The notes: a model not told the origin generated them from the sequence alone. Positions 18,786 through 28,259 are shown, counted from the stretch's first letter. The stretch is DNA of 57,469 nucleotides from Methanofastidiosum sp. (GCA_013178285.1 JABLXD010000011.1:1-57469), one strand, 5' to 3'. Numbers and translations are program-made.

Positions 18786-21281
18786 TTATTTGTTTTCATA
18801 ATTTCTAGTTATTCTTTCTGCGTCTTCTATAATTTGGATCCATATATCAGAATCAATATTTTCAGGTTTTTCTTTTAATTCTAATAGTTTACTAATTAGA
18901 TATATTTTTTTATTAACTAATACGTCATACGTATGCTTATCAATTCCTTTAAGATATCTTATTGAACCTCTTGAAATTGCTTGTATTACTCTCATAGCCT
19001 CTTTTTGAAACTCTTTAATTTCGTCAGTGCCATATCCCTCTATCGAAAAGTCTTCGGCTTTAGATATAGCAAGTTCTTCTATATCTTCAATTCCTTGTGC
19101 ATGCAGTATTCTAGCCATTTCTTTGTTAATTCCTTTGATCTTCGTAAGTGATTGCCAATCACTATTCTCACTTTTTCCAAATAATGCATCTCTTAATCTA
19201 AGTCTGAATTCTCTACCTATAGGATTCTTTGAAATAATATAATTAGGGGGAAAGAATATTCTTCCTACTAGGGAATCACTTTTATAATAATCTCTTGTAT
19301 ATGCAGCAACTGCTGTCACTATGTCACTATGTTCTTCTTTATAAAAAGACCCTTCTTCTCTCTTTAGGCCTTCTTCCACAACCTCTAATGTTTCAGCATT
19401 TGTAACAAAATTTGCTTTGAGTATGCCATAAATTGCACTTTCTACATCTAAAAAGTCTTTATCTGCACCTAAACACAATATGAAAATAACTGGAATCCCG
19501 GGGTCTACTTTTCCATTTTTTAGTTGTTTTCTAAATTTTCCCATTAAGATATTTTTAGTTTTTCTTCCAGGAATGCAACTTATTTGACCTGAAACTTTGA
19601 ACTCAAGTAATTCTTCAACTGTTGCAACTTCAATCAAAGCTGACTGCCCATTATATTCTATTTTGGCTTCAAGCTTACTGCGCCCAAACTCTTTGATGTC
19701 AGGCTCTTTATTAATTTTAAAAGTTGGTGCCAATCTAGAAAATACCTCTGCTTCAGCAAGAATAAATCTTGCATTTTCTATATCCTGTAATTTTTTTATA
19801 TTTATCTCAATTTTATACCTATCCAGAATCTTAAATACTCGTTCCCAATAGAGTTGATATACATTATTCTTTGATTCACTACTATAAATGTGGGCTAATA
19901 AGTGCGGTTTTTTTGAAGTTGCATTTCTTATGAGCCAATCCTTTCCTATAGCTTTACAAATATAAGGATATTTTTCCAAATTTTTTTTCAGAGTGTCAAC
20001 GTTGATTCTCGGGAGAGGATATAAGATGTGATTAATGACTTCAAGTGCTTTCAAAGTGTCTTCTTTATATTTTGCCCCTTCATTGTGATCCTTTCCAAGA
20101 TTTATATTCTTTGTTATATCTTCATAATCCAAGCCTTTATTTACTCCAAATTCTCTAACTAGGGATATTGCCCTATTTCTTATATCTGAAGGATTATAAT
20201 TTATTAAATCTGTTAAAATATCCTGTAAAAGCCTAAGGACAACACTTTCTTTTCTCTCGTCCCCTTTCCATTTTTCACACCATTCTATTGAATCTTGTCC
20301 TGAACCTAAAAAATCATTTAGTTCCCTTTCTCCAAAGTAAATCATCCTAGAATTGTTTTTGTCGATTTCTTCCTCAAACATTCTAATAACAGGAGTTACG
20401 CCGACTTCCTTTATTTTTAATTTTAGCATTTCATTTGCAAGGGTATACCTTGATTTTTCATTTAATCTTGTTCGTAATCGATCCACGACAAATTTAGAAT
20501 CCCCTTTATAGATAAGTCCAAGAGCGTCATCAATGAAAGGATGATTTTTGTATTCCCTTTCAATTATAATTACAGCTTTTTTTATTAGCTCAATAGGAAA
20601 TCCTTCTCTGAATCGAATATAATTAATAAAAGAGAGGGCAGTATTACAATCTGCATTTTCAATTTCTTTTTGTAGAACAATCAAAGCAGATTCATCATTT
20701 AATAAATTGATTCCTTTAACTAAACAATAAATTAAGATGTCTTTATTTTCTTGATGTACATTCTCTACATTATCAATAATATTAGGAAAGAATATTTTGA
20801 ATTTGTCTAAATCAGAACTACATATTGCAACTAAAGAATTTCTCTGTAGAATACAATCTTCTGATACCAAGTTAGTCGTAACTTCTTTATCTAGAATTCC
20901 TTCTCCAAGTAGCATAGAAGTTATAATGCCCGAACATACTCCTGGACTTCTTCCCATATTTTGCATCTTTTTTATAATTTCACAAGTTATCTCATAGTTT
21001 CTTAGTGCAATTACCTTAATGGGATTGATAATTCTATTTATCATATAGTCACATATATTTTCTTCAATGAGTTCGATTAGAATTTTTATAAAAGAATCAT
21101 TCGTTGAATATAATCTATCAATAAGATGGATAAGGGCAATTTTATAAAAAAATATACTTTCTTTAACTATTGAATCAAGAATTCCCAATAATTCATCATC
21201 TGATTTATCTTCAAGATATTTTTTAATTCCATCGTCATCTTTATGTAAACATAAATTATGGAGTATTTCAAGAGATTCCAT
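18786..21281 (-). CDS. Large unknown protein: helical repeats, nuclease-like core, helix-hairpin-helix tail
   Basis: I do not recognise this 831-residue protein as a named family. Residues 1-430 are alpha-helical and look like HEAT/ARM-type repeats. Residues about 500-620 alternate strands and helices (AEAEVFSRL, EPDIKEF, then SALIEVATVE), an arrangement like PD-(D/E)XK nucleases, but the position of the usual catalytic lysine after E-V is alanine (A553). Residues 710-770 (LTKIKGINKEMARIL to VIQAI) are a RadA-type helix-hairpin-helix, with a second likely copy at 776-825. Such tails bind DNA. There is no signal peptide or membrane segment. The gene is AT-rich, has no operon partner, and a fragment related to its residues 430-455 lies on the opposite strand at 21367-21708. 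A DNA-binding, possibly nuclease-like or defence role is inference only. Confidence 0.65.
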   Translation of the reverse strand: MESLEILHNLCLHKDDDGIKKYLEDKSDDELLGILDSIVKESIFFYKIALIHLIDRLYSTNDSFIKILIELIEENICDYMINRIINPIKVIALRNYEITCEIIKKMQNMGRSPGVCSGIITSMLLGEGILDKEVTTNLVSEDCILQRNSLVAICSSDLDKFKIFFPNIIDNVENVHQENKDILIYCLVKGINLLNDESALIVLQKEIENADCNTALSFINYIRFREGFPIELIKKAVIIIEREYKNHPFIDDALGLIYKGDSKFVVDRLRTRLNEKSRYTLANEMLKLKIKEVGVTPVIRMFEEEIDKNNSRMIYFGERELNDFLGSGQDSIEWCEKWKGDERKESVVLRLLQDILTDLINYNPSDIRNRAISLVREFGVNKGLDYEDITKNINLGKDHNEGAKYKEDTLKALEVINHILYPLPRINVDTLKKNLEKYPYICKAIGKDWLIRNATSKKPHLLAHIYSSESKNNVYQLYWERVFKILDRYKIEINIKKLQDIENARFILAEAEVFSRLAPTFKINKEPDIKEFGRSKLEAKIEYNGQSALIEVATVEELLEFKVSGQISCIPGRKTKNILMGKFRKQLKNGKVDPGIPVIFILCLGADKDFLDVESAIYGILKANFVTNAETLEVVEEGLKREEGSFYKEEHSDIVTAVAAYTRDYYKSDSLVGRIFFPPNYIISKNPIGREFRLRLRDALFGKSENSDWQSLTKIKGINKEMARILHAQGIEDIEELAISKAEDFSIEGYGTDEIKEFQKEAMRVIQAISRGSIRYLKGIDKHTYDVLVNKKIYLISKLLELKEKPENIDSDIWIQIIEDAERITRNYENK

Positions 21282-21366
21282 AAATTAACAAGCATATCCT
21301 GATTAATAATATTTTGTATTTATAATTTTAGTAAAATCCGAAGAGAAGAAATAGAGTCTTCAGAAT

Positions 21367-21708
21367 TTGAAAAATATATTTAGGAGGCTAAAAAAGACAT
21401 TGAGGATGAAATTATTATATTTGTATTTAAAAAAGAGGGAAGCTAATATTAGTTCATTCTTTGAATTGATTGCCACATTTATGAAAAAATGGAATATACT
21501 CATTCTAGGAAATAACATGGAATCTATTTTAATTAACGAAAAAGAAAGATATACTTTCTTAAAACTTATTCTCAAACAAAATTTGGAAAAATATCCTCAT
21601 GTCAGTGAAGCTATAGGAAAGGATTGGCTTGAAGAACTGGCTATGTATACAGATCTTACATTAAGAGCTATGGTACTTGTAATTATTAAGAATGCTTTGG
21701 ACATATAA
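21367..21708 (+). pseudogene. Fragment related to the neighbouring 831-residue protein
   Basis: The 113-codon frame has near its end LKQNLEKYPHVSEAIGKDWL, which closely matches LKKNLEKYPYICKAIGKDWL at residues 431-450 of the protein encoded on the minus strand at 18786-21281. Similarity fades on both sides, and the upstream sequence carries stops in all frames. There is no good ribosome binding site. This is best read as the remnant of a second, inverted copy of that gene. It shows that the family has been duplicated or has moved at this locus. Confidence 0.55.
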
Positions 21709-21723
21709 ATATCTAAGGATAGA

Positions 21724-22998
21724 TTAATCAATTTTTGTTAAATAAGCTTCAATTAATTTTTTACCTTCTTGTTCTTCCATATCAAAATTAGATTTAATCA
21801 AAAAGAAATTAGAGTTTGGAGATTTAATAGTAAACGTATATATAAGTTCATTGAACATATTTGCAAAAAAATAAATAATATTAGAGAAATTATTTGGAAT
21901 ATCTTTTTCTTTATGGATTTTCATTAGAAAATCATATATTTCAAAATTAGTTGGAATTTGCCAACTTGACATTTGTGTTTCAATATTATTAATGAATTTA
22001 TTTAGGTCAAAATATCTAATGTCATTCGTTAAAAATACAATAGCAAATTTTTGAAATAGCTTACAATATTCACTGCCAAATATTTCTTCATCATATTCAA
22101 GATTATATTCTTGGAAGATTTTACCTGAATAAACGTCCTTTACAAAGTTTTGAGGGAATATAACCCCCTTGAAAGCGTATTTCTCGGAAATTTTATATTC
22201 AGATGCTCGTTCATTAAGATAATAAGAATAAAATTCCTTTCTTTCTTTCAGGCTTACTTGATGTTGAAATAGCTCTTCTGTAAATCCTATGAAGTCCATA
22301 AAAAAACCATCGACATCTTTATCTATTTCTTCAAGTTCAATATCCAAAGGCTTATTATCAAATATTTTCCGGAAAAGCTCCCTGTTTTTTAAGTCAAAAT
22401 AAAATTCATTTATATTGTACCAATAACTGAATGAATAATCTGAATTTATAAACATAAAACTGCATTTACTAATCTTTGAATTATTTATTTCTATGTAATT
22501 TTTTTGAGTATATACAACATCGGCCATATATTTTTTCATTAACTCGTTTAACTCATGTACTTTCCTAAAGAATAATGCTTTATTTTGAAAAAATTCTACT
22601 AATTTATTATAATCTAAATCAGAATATTTATATTGACTTAGTTTGTTAATTTCTATCCAATCTTCTATTTTAATAATTGGATCATAACCTTTATTAATAA
22701 AAAATTCATGACTTGATTTTAATAAATAAAAATATTTACAAAAGTCTTCATCCATATTTTTTATATATTTGGGGATAGTACCTTCCTCTTTTTGAAATTC
22801 GCCATTTTCTAAAGAATCTAATATTTTGTTAAGCTTACTTCGCATAAGTTTGTCATGTTTATTAAAAAGTTCTTTTTCTTTTATATTATCATGAGCTTTT
22901 GTGAGATATTTAAGTAGAGGTATATCTTTTGTTACTTCTTTGATAGTTTCTTTTGATAGGTCTTTCGTTTTTTTCGTTATGTCTTTCTTCTTTACCAT
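21724..22998 (-). CDS. Unknown protein in the AT-rich patch
   Basis: A 424-residue protein that I cannot assign. The first 60 residues are lysine-rich and helical (KKTKDLSKETIKEVTKD). The remainder is rich in aromatic residues, Asn, Ile, Glu and Lys, mostly helical, without signal peptide, membrane segment or a clear catalytic motif. Base composition is even more AT-rich than its neighbours. It lies between the broken paralogue fragment and tRNA-Tyr, transcribed alone, with a TATA-like TAAATATAAAG about 40 bases upstream. It may be cargo of an integrated element or a defence gene, but nothing in the sequence proves that. Confidence 0.6.
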   Translation of the reverse strand: MVKKKDITKKTKDLSKETIKEVTKDIPLLKYLTKAHDNIKEKELFNKHDKLMRSKLNKILDSLENGEFQKEEGTIPKYIKNMDEDFCKYFYLLKSSHEFFINKGYDPIIKIEDWIEINKLSQYKYSDLDYNKLVEFFQNKALFFRKVHELNELMKKYMADVVYTQKNYIEINNSKISKCSFMFINSDYSFSYWYNINEFYFDLKNRELFRKIFDNKPLDIELEEIDKDVDGFFMDFIGFTEELFQHQVSLKERKEFYSYYLNERASEYKISEKYAFKGVIFPQNFVKDVYSGKIFQEYNLEYDEEIFGSEYCKLFQKFAIVFLTNDIRYFDLNKFINNIETQMSSWQIPTNFEIYDFLMKIHKEKDIPNNFSNIIYFFANMFNELIYTFTIKSPNSNFFLIKSNFDMEEQEGKKLIEAYLTKID

Positions 22999-23163
22999 TT
23001 AGAATAAAAAACATTTTGTTACTTTATATTTATTACTATACTAGAGAAATTCTGTTTTTCTCTTTTTGAATTAGTTTAGCATAATTAAAATTATAAGATT
23101 AGTGATATTAGTATAATTAGAAATAACATAAATACATCCAAGGGATTTCTAATTGAAAAAAAG

Positions 23164-23238
23164 TCCCGGCGGCCGGATTTGAACCAGCGATCCGTGGATC
23201 TACAGTCCACTGCCCTAACCAGACTAGGCCACGCCGGG
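23164..23238 (-). tRNA. tRNA-Tyr (anticodon GTA)
   Basis: Cloverleaf on the minus strand: acceptor CCCGGCG/CGCCGGG; anticodon stem GTGGA/TCCAC with loop CTGTAGA, giving GTA for Tyr; a variable region GGATC; T stem GCTGG/CCGGC with loop TTCAAAT; discriminator A. No intron. Its 3' end faces the AT-rich accessory patch at 18.5-23.1 kb, the side on which integrating elements usually insert. Confidence 0.95.
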
Positions 23239-23260
23239 CTACATGAAGTTAAATGAACTT

Positions 23261-23276
23261 ATTTTAAAGCTTTTCG
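23261..23276 (-). promoter_or_regulatory. BRE/TATA promoter of tRNA-Tyr
   Basis: On the minus strand CGAAAAGC (BRE-like) precedes TTTAAAAT (TATA). The TATA centre is about 26 bases upstream of the first base of the mature tRNA, the standard archaeal distance, so transcription would start at or next to the tRNA 5' end. The BRE matches that of the surface-protein promoter at 1056. Confidence 0.6.
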
Positions 23277-23280
23277 GTGT

Positions 23281-25068
23281 TCATGAATAATATGTGCCAT
23301 AGAATCTTTTGATTTCTTTGGCGGATGGCAATACAATTTCATCCCAGACACCAATGAAATCTTCTAGATTCTTATAGTTCCTTTGAGATGCAAATATCTT
23401 GTGGAGGAAATCTTTTCTTTCCTTAATATCAATCTTAACAAATTCTACGTAATCGTGGGGGGAGTAGTAATTGAGGGGATTAAATCTCTCGCCAAAGTTT
23501 TTCATTCCGTGAACTTCACTTAGCTCTTTAGGTGATGGAACCAAATAACCATAGGCAGGATCCTTTATCCAGTTTTTAATAAGTCCATGGGTACAAAGTC
23601 TAAGCAGCGTCTTTGAATCAGAAACTGTTATTTTTTCTCCACCTATTGATTTTCCACTAAGATCAAATTCCCCAACAAAACCAGTATTAATTATCAAGAA
23701 GTTGATTTTTCCATCTTGACCAAGCCCCATATCAGTAAAAACTTTCTTTTTTAGTACGGCCTGCTCAGCCTGCTCTCTTGCCATAAAGTCAGTAGCAGAA
23801 TAAGACCTTACTCTAGTTCCAGGAACCTTGCCGGATACTGCTGAAGTAATTATACTCTCACAGCCGCTATCAAATGCAACGGCCATTAGAGGATTAGTAA
23901 CTTTTATGACTGGATTGAAAATGTCATATCTTTTAAAACTCAAAACAAAGTTTCTTAAGTATTTGTCTGTCTTAGCCCAAGACGAGTTCAAATCGCTGAA
24001 GAGAAAAATAAATCTGCCATTTGTCGTTCTACTCTTTTCATAACTCTTGCATAGTAATGAACCTATGTCACCAGAAGATACTGGTATTTCAACATCATAT
24101 CCATTGATGTTTTTCTTAACGTAATCTACGCCTTCACAATCAATGTTCATCGCTAAAACTATATGCTTTCTATCCTTTGATTTCATCAAACCTGGGTACT
24201 CTGGGCTTTTTTCAGAAAGTCCTTCAGATTTTGCAAAGCTTGCGGCTTCAAGGCCAACTAACTTTACATCAACAATTTTATCATCCTTTGTAATTACTTT
24301 TCCCAAAACTGCATCATCCTGTTCAAGATATGGGCCAACTGTTAGTGTAGTCTTTCCTGTGCCGCTTAACCCAATAATTACAGAGCTCTCTGAAAGTCCT
24401 GCATGGAAGGAGATCATATTGTCGGATTCTCCCTTGTTCCATACCATAGTCAGATTGGGTTTTTTGAAAGCCCCGCCAAAATAGTCAATTCCAAGATTTA
24501 TAACACGCCTGATGTCATTTTCCATCTCGGTAAAATCGTAAAGAGACAGTGGCTCGTTCTCATTATAGTCAGGCCAGACCTTTTTCATCTGGCTAGTGTA
24601 TTTTTCAGGAAGTTTTTCAGGTATTATGAAATTATAGCAACTTGGTTTAACTTCTTCCTTTGGAGGGAATACCATCATCTTTCCCATCCAGGAGATATAT
24701 GCACTATGGGGATTTTCTACACTTACAACAGACCTTATCCCAACTTCATAGCCATTTTCTCCCTGAACACCATCCGCTACTAGGACTTGAGGGATTTCTC
24801 TCAAATATTCCATTATTATCTTATAGATTTCTTTCCCAACATCAATATCAAAGCCTTTTTGACCAGCCCCAAGCTTGTAGCCTTTTGGAACCATGTAGTA
24901 AACTTTATCGGGCCTTCTACCTTTTTGTGTAGATGCAAAAAGATACTGGCCGTCTTTTGTAACAACATAATATGGCTTTAGATAGTTAATGTAAAAATCG
25001 TCAGAGGGATTCAAAAAAATTCTCTCTTTTGGAAGGATAAGACTCTCAGAAACATTAAAACTACTCAT
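23281..25068 (-). CDS. pckA: Phosphoenolpyruvate carboxykinase (ATP type), diverged
   Basis: ATP-type PEP carboxykinases interconvert oxaloacetate and phosphoenolpyruvate. The kinase P-loop GLSGTGKTTL is at residues 233-242, exactly the ATP-PEPCK form. FGGAFKK near 197 corresponds to the metal/substrate YAGEMKK motif, and SFAKSEGLSEKSPE near 277 to the segment after kinase motif 2. At 595 residues it is longer than the usual 530 or so, and several signature residues have changed, including the EGGCYAK segment, here VGLEAASFAK. It could be an ATP-dependent carboxykinase of an archaeal subfamily or a kinase with altered substrate. Transcribed alone or with the DHH gene upstream, with a nine-base gap. 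Confidence 0.75.
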   Translation of the reverse strand: MSSFNVSESLILPKERIFLNPSDDFYINYLKPYYVVTKDGQYLFASTQKGRRPDKVYYMVPKGYKLGAGQKGFDIDVGKEIYKIIMEYLREIPQVLVADGVQGENGYEVGIRSVVSVENPHSAYISWMGKMMVFPPKEEVKPSCYNFIIPEKLPEKYTSQMKKVWPDYNENEPLSLYDFTEMENDIRRVINLGIDYFGGAFKKPNLTMVWNKGESDNMISFHAGLSESSVIIGLSGTGKTTLTVGPYLEQDDAVLGKVITKDDKIVDVKLVGLEAASFAKSEGLSEKSPEYPGLMKSKDRKHIVLAMNIDCEGVDYVKKNINGYDVEIPVSSGDIGSLLCKSYEKSRTTNGRFIFLFSDLNSSWAKTDKYLRNFVLSFKRYDIFNPVIKVTNPLMAVAFDSGCESIITSAVSGKVPGTRVRSYSATDFMAREQAEQAVLKKKVFTDMGLGQDGKINFLIINTGFVGEFDLSGKSIGGEKITVSDSKTLLRLCTHGLIKNWIKDPAYGYLVPSPKELSEVHGMKNFGERFNPLNYYSPHDYVEFVKIDIKERKDFLHKIFASQRNYKNLEDFIGVWDEIVLPSAKEIKRFYGTYYS

Positions 25069-25077
25069 AAAAACACT

Positions 25078-26472
25078 CTAGATACACGTTGCTATATTCT
25101 CTTCAAATATATTTAAAAATTCTGTTAATTTTTCAATTGGTACATATGCCCCGCATGCAGGTGGGTGACCTCCTCCTTTGCCACCTACAGATTCTGCGCT
25201 TTTCTTTATCTCTTTCCCTAAATTTAGACCTTTAAGCACCAACAATCTTGAGCAGCGTGCAGAGATTTTATAAACATTTGGGTCATTTGCCAGCGTTGTA
25301 AAGGCAACTATCGGTAAAAAAGGATCTGTATCTCTGTTTCCAAGAACTAAACTTGCCACCGTGCCAACAATTGTATCATTAATTCCACTTCCATCAAAGT
25401 ACTGAAACTTCTCCTTCATTACTACGCCTCTACTCTCAACTAAGTTCATGCTTCTTGCAATATTCTGTCTGTGCTTTCTAAGTAGTCCAAGTAGTATATC
25501 ATAATAAACGCCCCTGTTACCCTTACATACATAGAACCCTACTTCTGGTCTACCGTTCTTTCCGCATGCATTGAGGCATGTTGCAAATTCAGAAGCATCC
25601 CTTAGCGGGCTTCTCTCCTCCTCATTTAGAAGTGAATAAGATTCACCCATAATCATCTGAGGGATAAATGAAATATATTCCTGTGGAACGGCCATTATTG
25701 TTTTTCTTATGATCTCTGTTGCAAGTTTTTTCTTCTCATCAGAGGTCATATCAGACACTGTTCTCCAGTCCCCTTCATAGCAAGGGATCCCCAAGCTATT
25801 TAGAAGTGCCATCGCATTAGAATCGCTTCCTGTAACTCCTGGGATTGGCGGGTCAGAAAAGTACTGGAGTGATTTGTAAATTGGTCTTGTTGATCTGCCA
25901 TATAATAGTAAATCTTCCTGAGCTTTGACTAAACCTGTTTCTATACTATCTAGGAGTATATCTCTATTTAGTCCTTTTAGCCCTCCCCAAGAACCTTGCA
26001 TATCCCCAACGGCACCAACTATTGCAATTGAAGAGAGGTCTTTATTTTTGCTATCAAGTTCCAAGGATAGAAGATAGGATAAGCCAGAACCACTAACTTC
26101 TTCTGAGCCGCTGTATCCAAACTTGTTAGGATTAACTTCCAAGAAAGGAGTTTTTGGATATTCCCCTTGGTGGTGGTCTACGATTATTATCTGTTTGTCT
26201 CCATATTCCGACATGAGATAGTCTATCTGCCCACTTCCCATATCAAGAAATATTGTGAGGTCACCTAATTGGGAAGATGGCATTCCATCAAGAGATGTAA
26301 AATGGACATCATGATTAATCTTAAGCCTGTCCAAAGCAAGGGACAGGATTGATGCAGAAGAAATACCGTCCGCATCTATATGAGAAATAATCTTTATTTT
26401 AGAATCTTTGGATTGAATAATTTTGTTCTTTGCATTTTTTAAAAGCTCGGTGAAATCAGAATCCATATCCAT
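25078..26472 (-). CDS. DHH-family phosphoesterase, archaeal RecJ-like
   Basis: A 464-residue DHH/DHHA1 protein related to archaeal RecJ-like exonucleases such as the GINS-associated nuclease. Motifs: SHIDADGISSASI near residue 30, FLDMGSGQ near 72, IVDHHQ near 96 (the DHH motif) and the C-terminal glycine-rich GGKGGGHPPACGAY of the DHHA1 domain near 435. The family digests single-stranded DNA or RNA from the 5' or 3' end with manganese or magnesium. It lies just upstream of the PEP carboxykinase gene on the same strand, a link without obvious meaning. Confidence 0.85.
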   Translation of the reverse strand: MDMDSDFTELLKNAKNKIIQSKDSKIKIISHIDADGISSASILSLALDRLKINHDVHFTSLDGMPSSQLGDLTIFLDMGSGQIDYLMSEYGDKQIIIVDHHQGEYPKTPFLEVNPNKFGYSGSEEVSGSGLSYLLSLELDSKNKDLSSIAIVGAVGDMQGSWGGLKGLNRDILLDSIETGLVKAQEDLLLYGRSTRPIYKSLQYFSDPPIPGVTGSDSNAMALLNSLGIPCYEGDWRTVSDMTSDEKKKLATEIIRKTIMAVPQEYISFIPQMIMGESYSLLNEEERSPLRDASEFATCLNACGKNGRPEVGFYVCKGNRGVYYDILLGLLRKHRQNIARSMNLVESRGVVMKEKFQYFDGSGINDTIVGTVASLVLGNRDTDPFLPIVAFTTLANDPNVYKISARCSRLLVLKGLNLGKEIKKSAESVGGKGGGHPPACGAYVPIEKLTEFLNIFEENIATCI

Positions 26473-26534
26473 AATTTAAGCGTGTCATATATATAGTTTT
26501 TGTTTTGGGTTTCCATTTTCGTCTACCGATAATC

Positions 26535-28259
26535 TTACTTAAGTGTCCTAAGAAAATTAAATATCCCTTCTGAAAGAGGGTGATTTTTAATAACTTCATC
26601 AATCTCTTCAATTTTTGCTTTCTTTAGATTCTCAATAGTTCCAAATCTCTCAAGTAGCTTTGCTTTCCTCTTTGACCCAAGACCAATTATGTCATCTAGC
26701 GGTGAGCGAACAGACGCCTTCCTTTTCATGTTCCTTAGATTCTTTATAGCAAACCTGTGCGCTTCATCTCTTATCTTAATTAATAGATTTTTTGATTCAG
26801 TATCCATATATGGATTAAGGTCGTCTTCAAGGTATAGATCTTCTTCTTGTTTTGCAAGAGCCACTGTTGGTATCTCAAGACTAAATGATTCCAGTACAGA
26901 TAGAGCCGTATTCAAATGGCCTTTCCCACCGTCAATCAATATCAGATCTGGCAGTGATTCCTGATGCTTAAAGCGCCTGCTTAATACCTCTCTAAGTGAA
27001 GATATGTCATCTTGGCCCGAAACAGTTTTTACTTTGTATATCCTGTAATTTTCCTTTGATGGTTTGCCGTCAATAAAAGTTACTTGAGATCCTACCTTTA
27101 TTTCTGGACCTATATTTGAAATATCGTAACCTTCAATCCTTCGTGGGAGATCTTCAAGGCCAAGAGACATCATAAGGCCTTCCAATGGTGATTTCTTTTT
27201 TGAAGATAAATAGAGCTCAGCATTTTTTGTTGCAAGTAGGACTTCCTCTTTTTCCCTTGGCGATATTGCAGGAGTTATTATTAAATCGGATTTACCATCC
27301 GATAAAAAGGCTTGAATCTCTTTTCTATCCGGGATGTCAAAAGGCAGTATAATCTTGTTCGGCAGGAATTCTTCTCTATAATGCTGCTTTAGGAATGATG
27401 ACAAAGTATCTTCCTTTTCAAACAAAGCCTCATCTATAGGATAGTTTTTAGTTCCAGTTAGGACTCCGCCCCTAACTATTACTACACAGATGCATATCGA
27501 TTCTTTATCGTAGAATCCTATAATATCCTTATTTATCGGTGTGTCAAGGAAGATCTTCTGTTGTTCCATTGACTTTCGGATAGCGTCTATTTTATCTCTT
27601 ATACCTAGGGCCTTTTCATACTCTTGATCATTTGAATAGGCGCTCATCTCGCTTGTTAGTTTTGATATTAACTCTTCCCCCCTATTTTCAAAGAACATCA
27701 ATAATTCAGTTACTCTGTTATTATAATCTCCCTTAGAATTTGGATTAGTGCAGGGGGCGGTACATCTTTTAATGTAAAAATTAAGGCAAGGAATTTTATT
27801 CATTTTTTTACAGCTTCTTAATTTGAATATGTTTCTTGCTAGTGCAAGCATTCTCCTTGCAGATCCAACATCAGAATAAGGGCCAAAATAATATGCCCCA
27901 TCTTCCTCAATCTTTCTAGAAACAATTATCCTCGGGAAATCTTCATTTGTTATTTTGATATATGGGTACTTCTTATCATCTCTGAAATGGATGTTGTACC
28001 TCGGCTTGTATTTTTTAATGAAATTATACTCAAGTAAGAGTGCCTCTGTCTCAGTATCCGTAGCAACATATTCTATGTCCTCTACCCTGCTCATGAGGAA
28101 TGAAACCCTATCTGGTATATTTTTTTGGAAGTATGAAGCTAGTCTCTTCTTTAGAGATTTTGCCTTTCCAACGTAGAGTATATTTCCCTTAGAGTCTTTC
28201 ATTACATAAACGCCAGGCTCTTCTGGGAAATTTTTTTTAAGGTACAAGTCATTGCTCAT
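26535..28259 (-). CDS. uvrC: Excinuclease ABC subunit C
   Basis: Nuclease subunit of bacterial-type nucleotide excision repair, 574 residues. The GIY-YIG domain begins with PGVYVMKD and ILYVGKAKSLKKRL near residues 15-40. The cysteine cluster CKKMNKIPCLNFYIKRC lies near 155-172. A UVR motif (EYEKALGIRDKIDAI) is near 215, the RNase H-like second nuclease domain starts around 370, and a C-terminal helix-hairpin-helix pair (DDIIGLGSKRKAKLLERFG) follows. Archaea with uvrABC are thought to have gained it from bacteria; uvrA and uvrB are not in this window. Confidence 0.95.
   Translation of the reverse strand: MSNDLYLKKNFPEEPGVYVMKDSKGNILYVGKAKSLKKRLASYFQKNIPDRVSFLMSRVEDIEYVATDTETEALLLEYNFIKKYKPRYNIHFRDDKKYPYIKITNEDFPRIIVSRKIEEDGAYYFGPYSDVGSARRMLALARNIFKLRSCKKMNKIPCLNFYIKRCTAPCTNPNSKGDYNNRVTELLMFFENRGEELISKLTSEMSAYSNDQEYEKALGIRDKIDAIRKSMEQQKIFLDTPINKDIIGFYDKESICICVVIVRGGVLTGTKNYPIDEALFEKEDTLSSFLKQHYREEFLPNKIILPFDIPDRKEIQAFLSDGKSDLIITPAISPREKEEVLLATKNAELYLSSKKKSPLEGLMMSLGLEDLPRRIEGYDISNIGPEIKVGSQVTFIDGKPSKENYRIYKVKTVSGQDDISSLREVLSRRFKHQESLPDLILIDGGKGHLNTALSVLESFSLEIPTVALAKQEEDLYLEDDLNPYMDTESKNLLIKIRDEAHRFAIKNLRNMKRKASVRSPLDDIIGLGSKRKAKLLERFGTIENLKKAKIEEIDEVIKNHPLSEGIFNFLRTLK

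Noticed and set aside
18489-23238. Complete integrative element with att sites at tRNA-Tyr
   Set aside because: No integrase gene and no second copy of the tRNA-Tyr 3' end were seen at the far border; only the accessory character is claimed.
24403-24932. Plus-strand open frames of 90-126 codons
   Set aside because: They lie wholly inside the PEP carboxykinase gene on the other strand and have no family features or ribosome binding sites.
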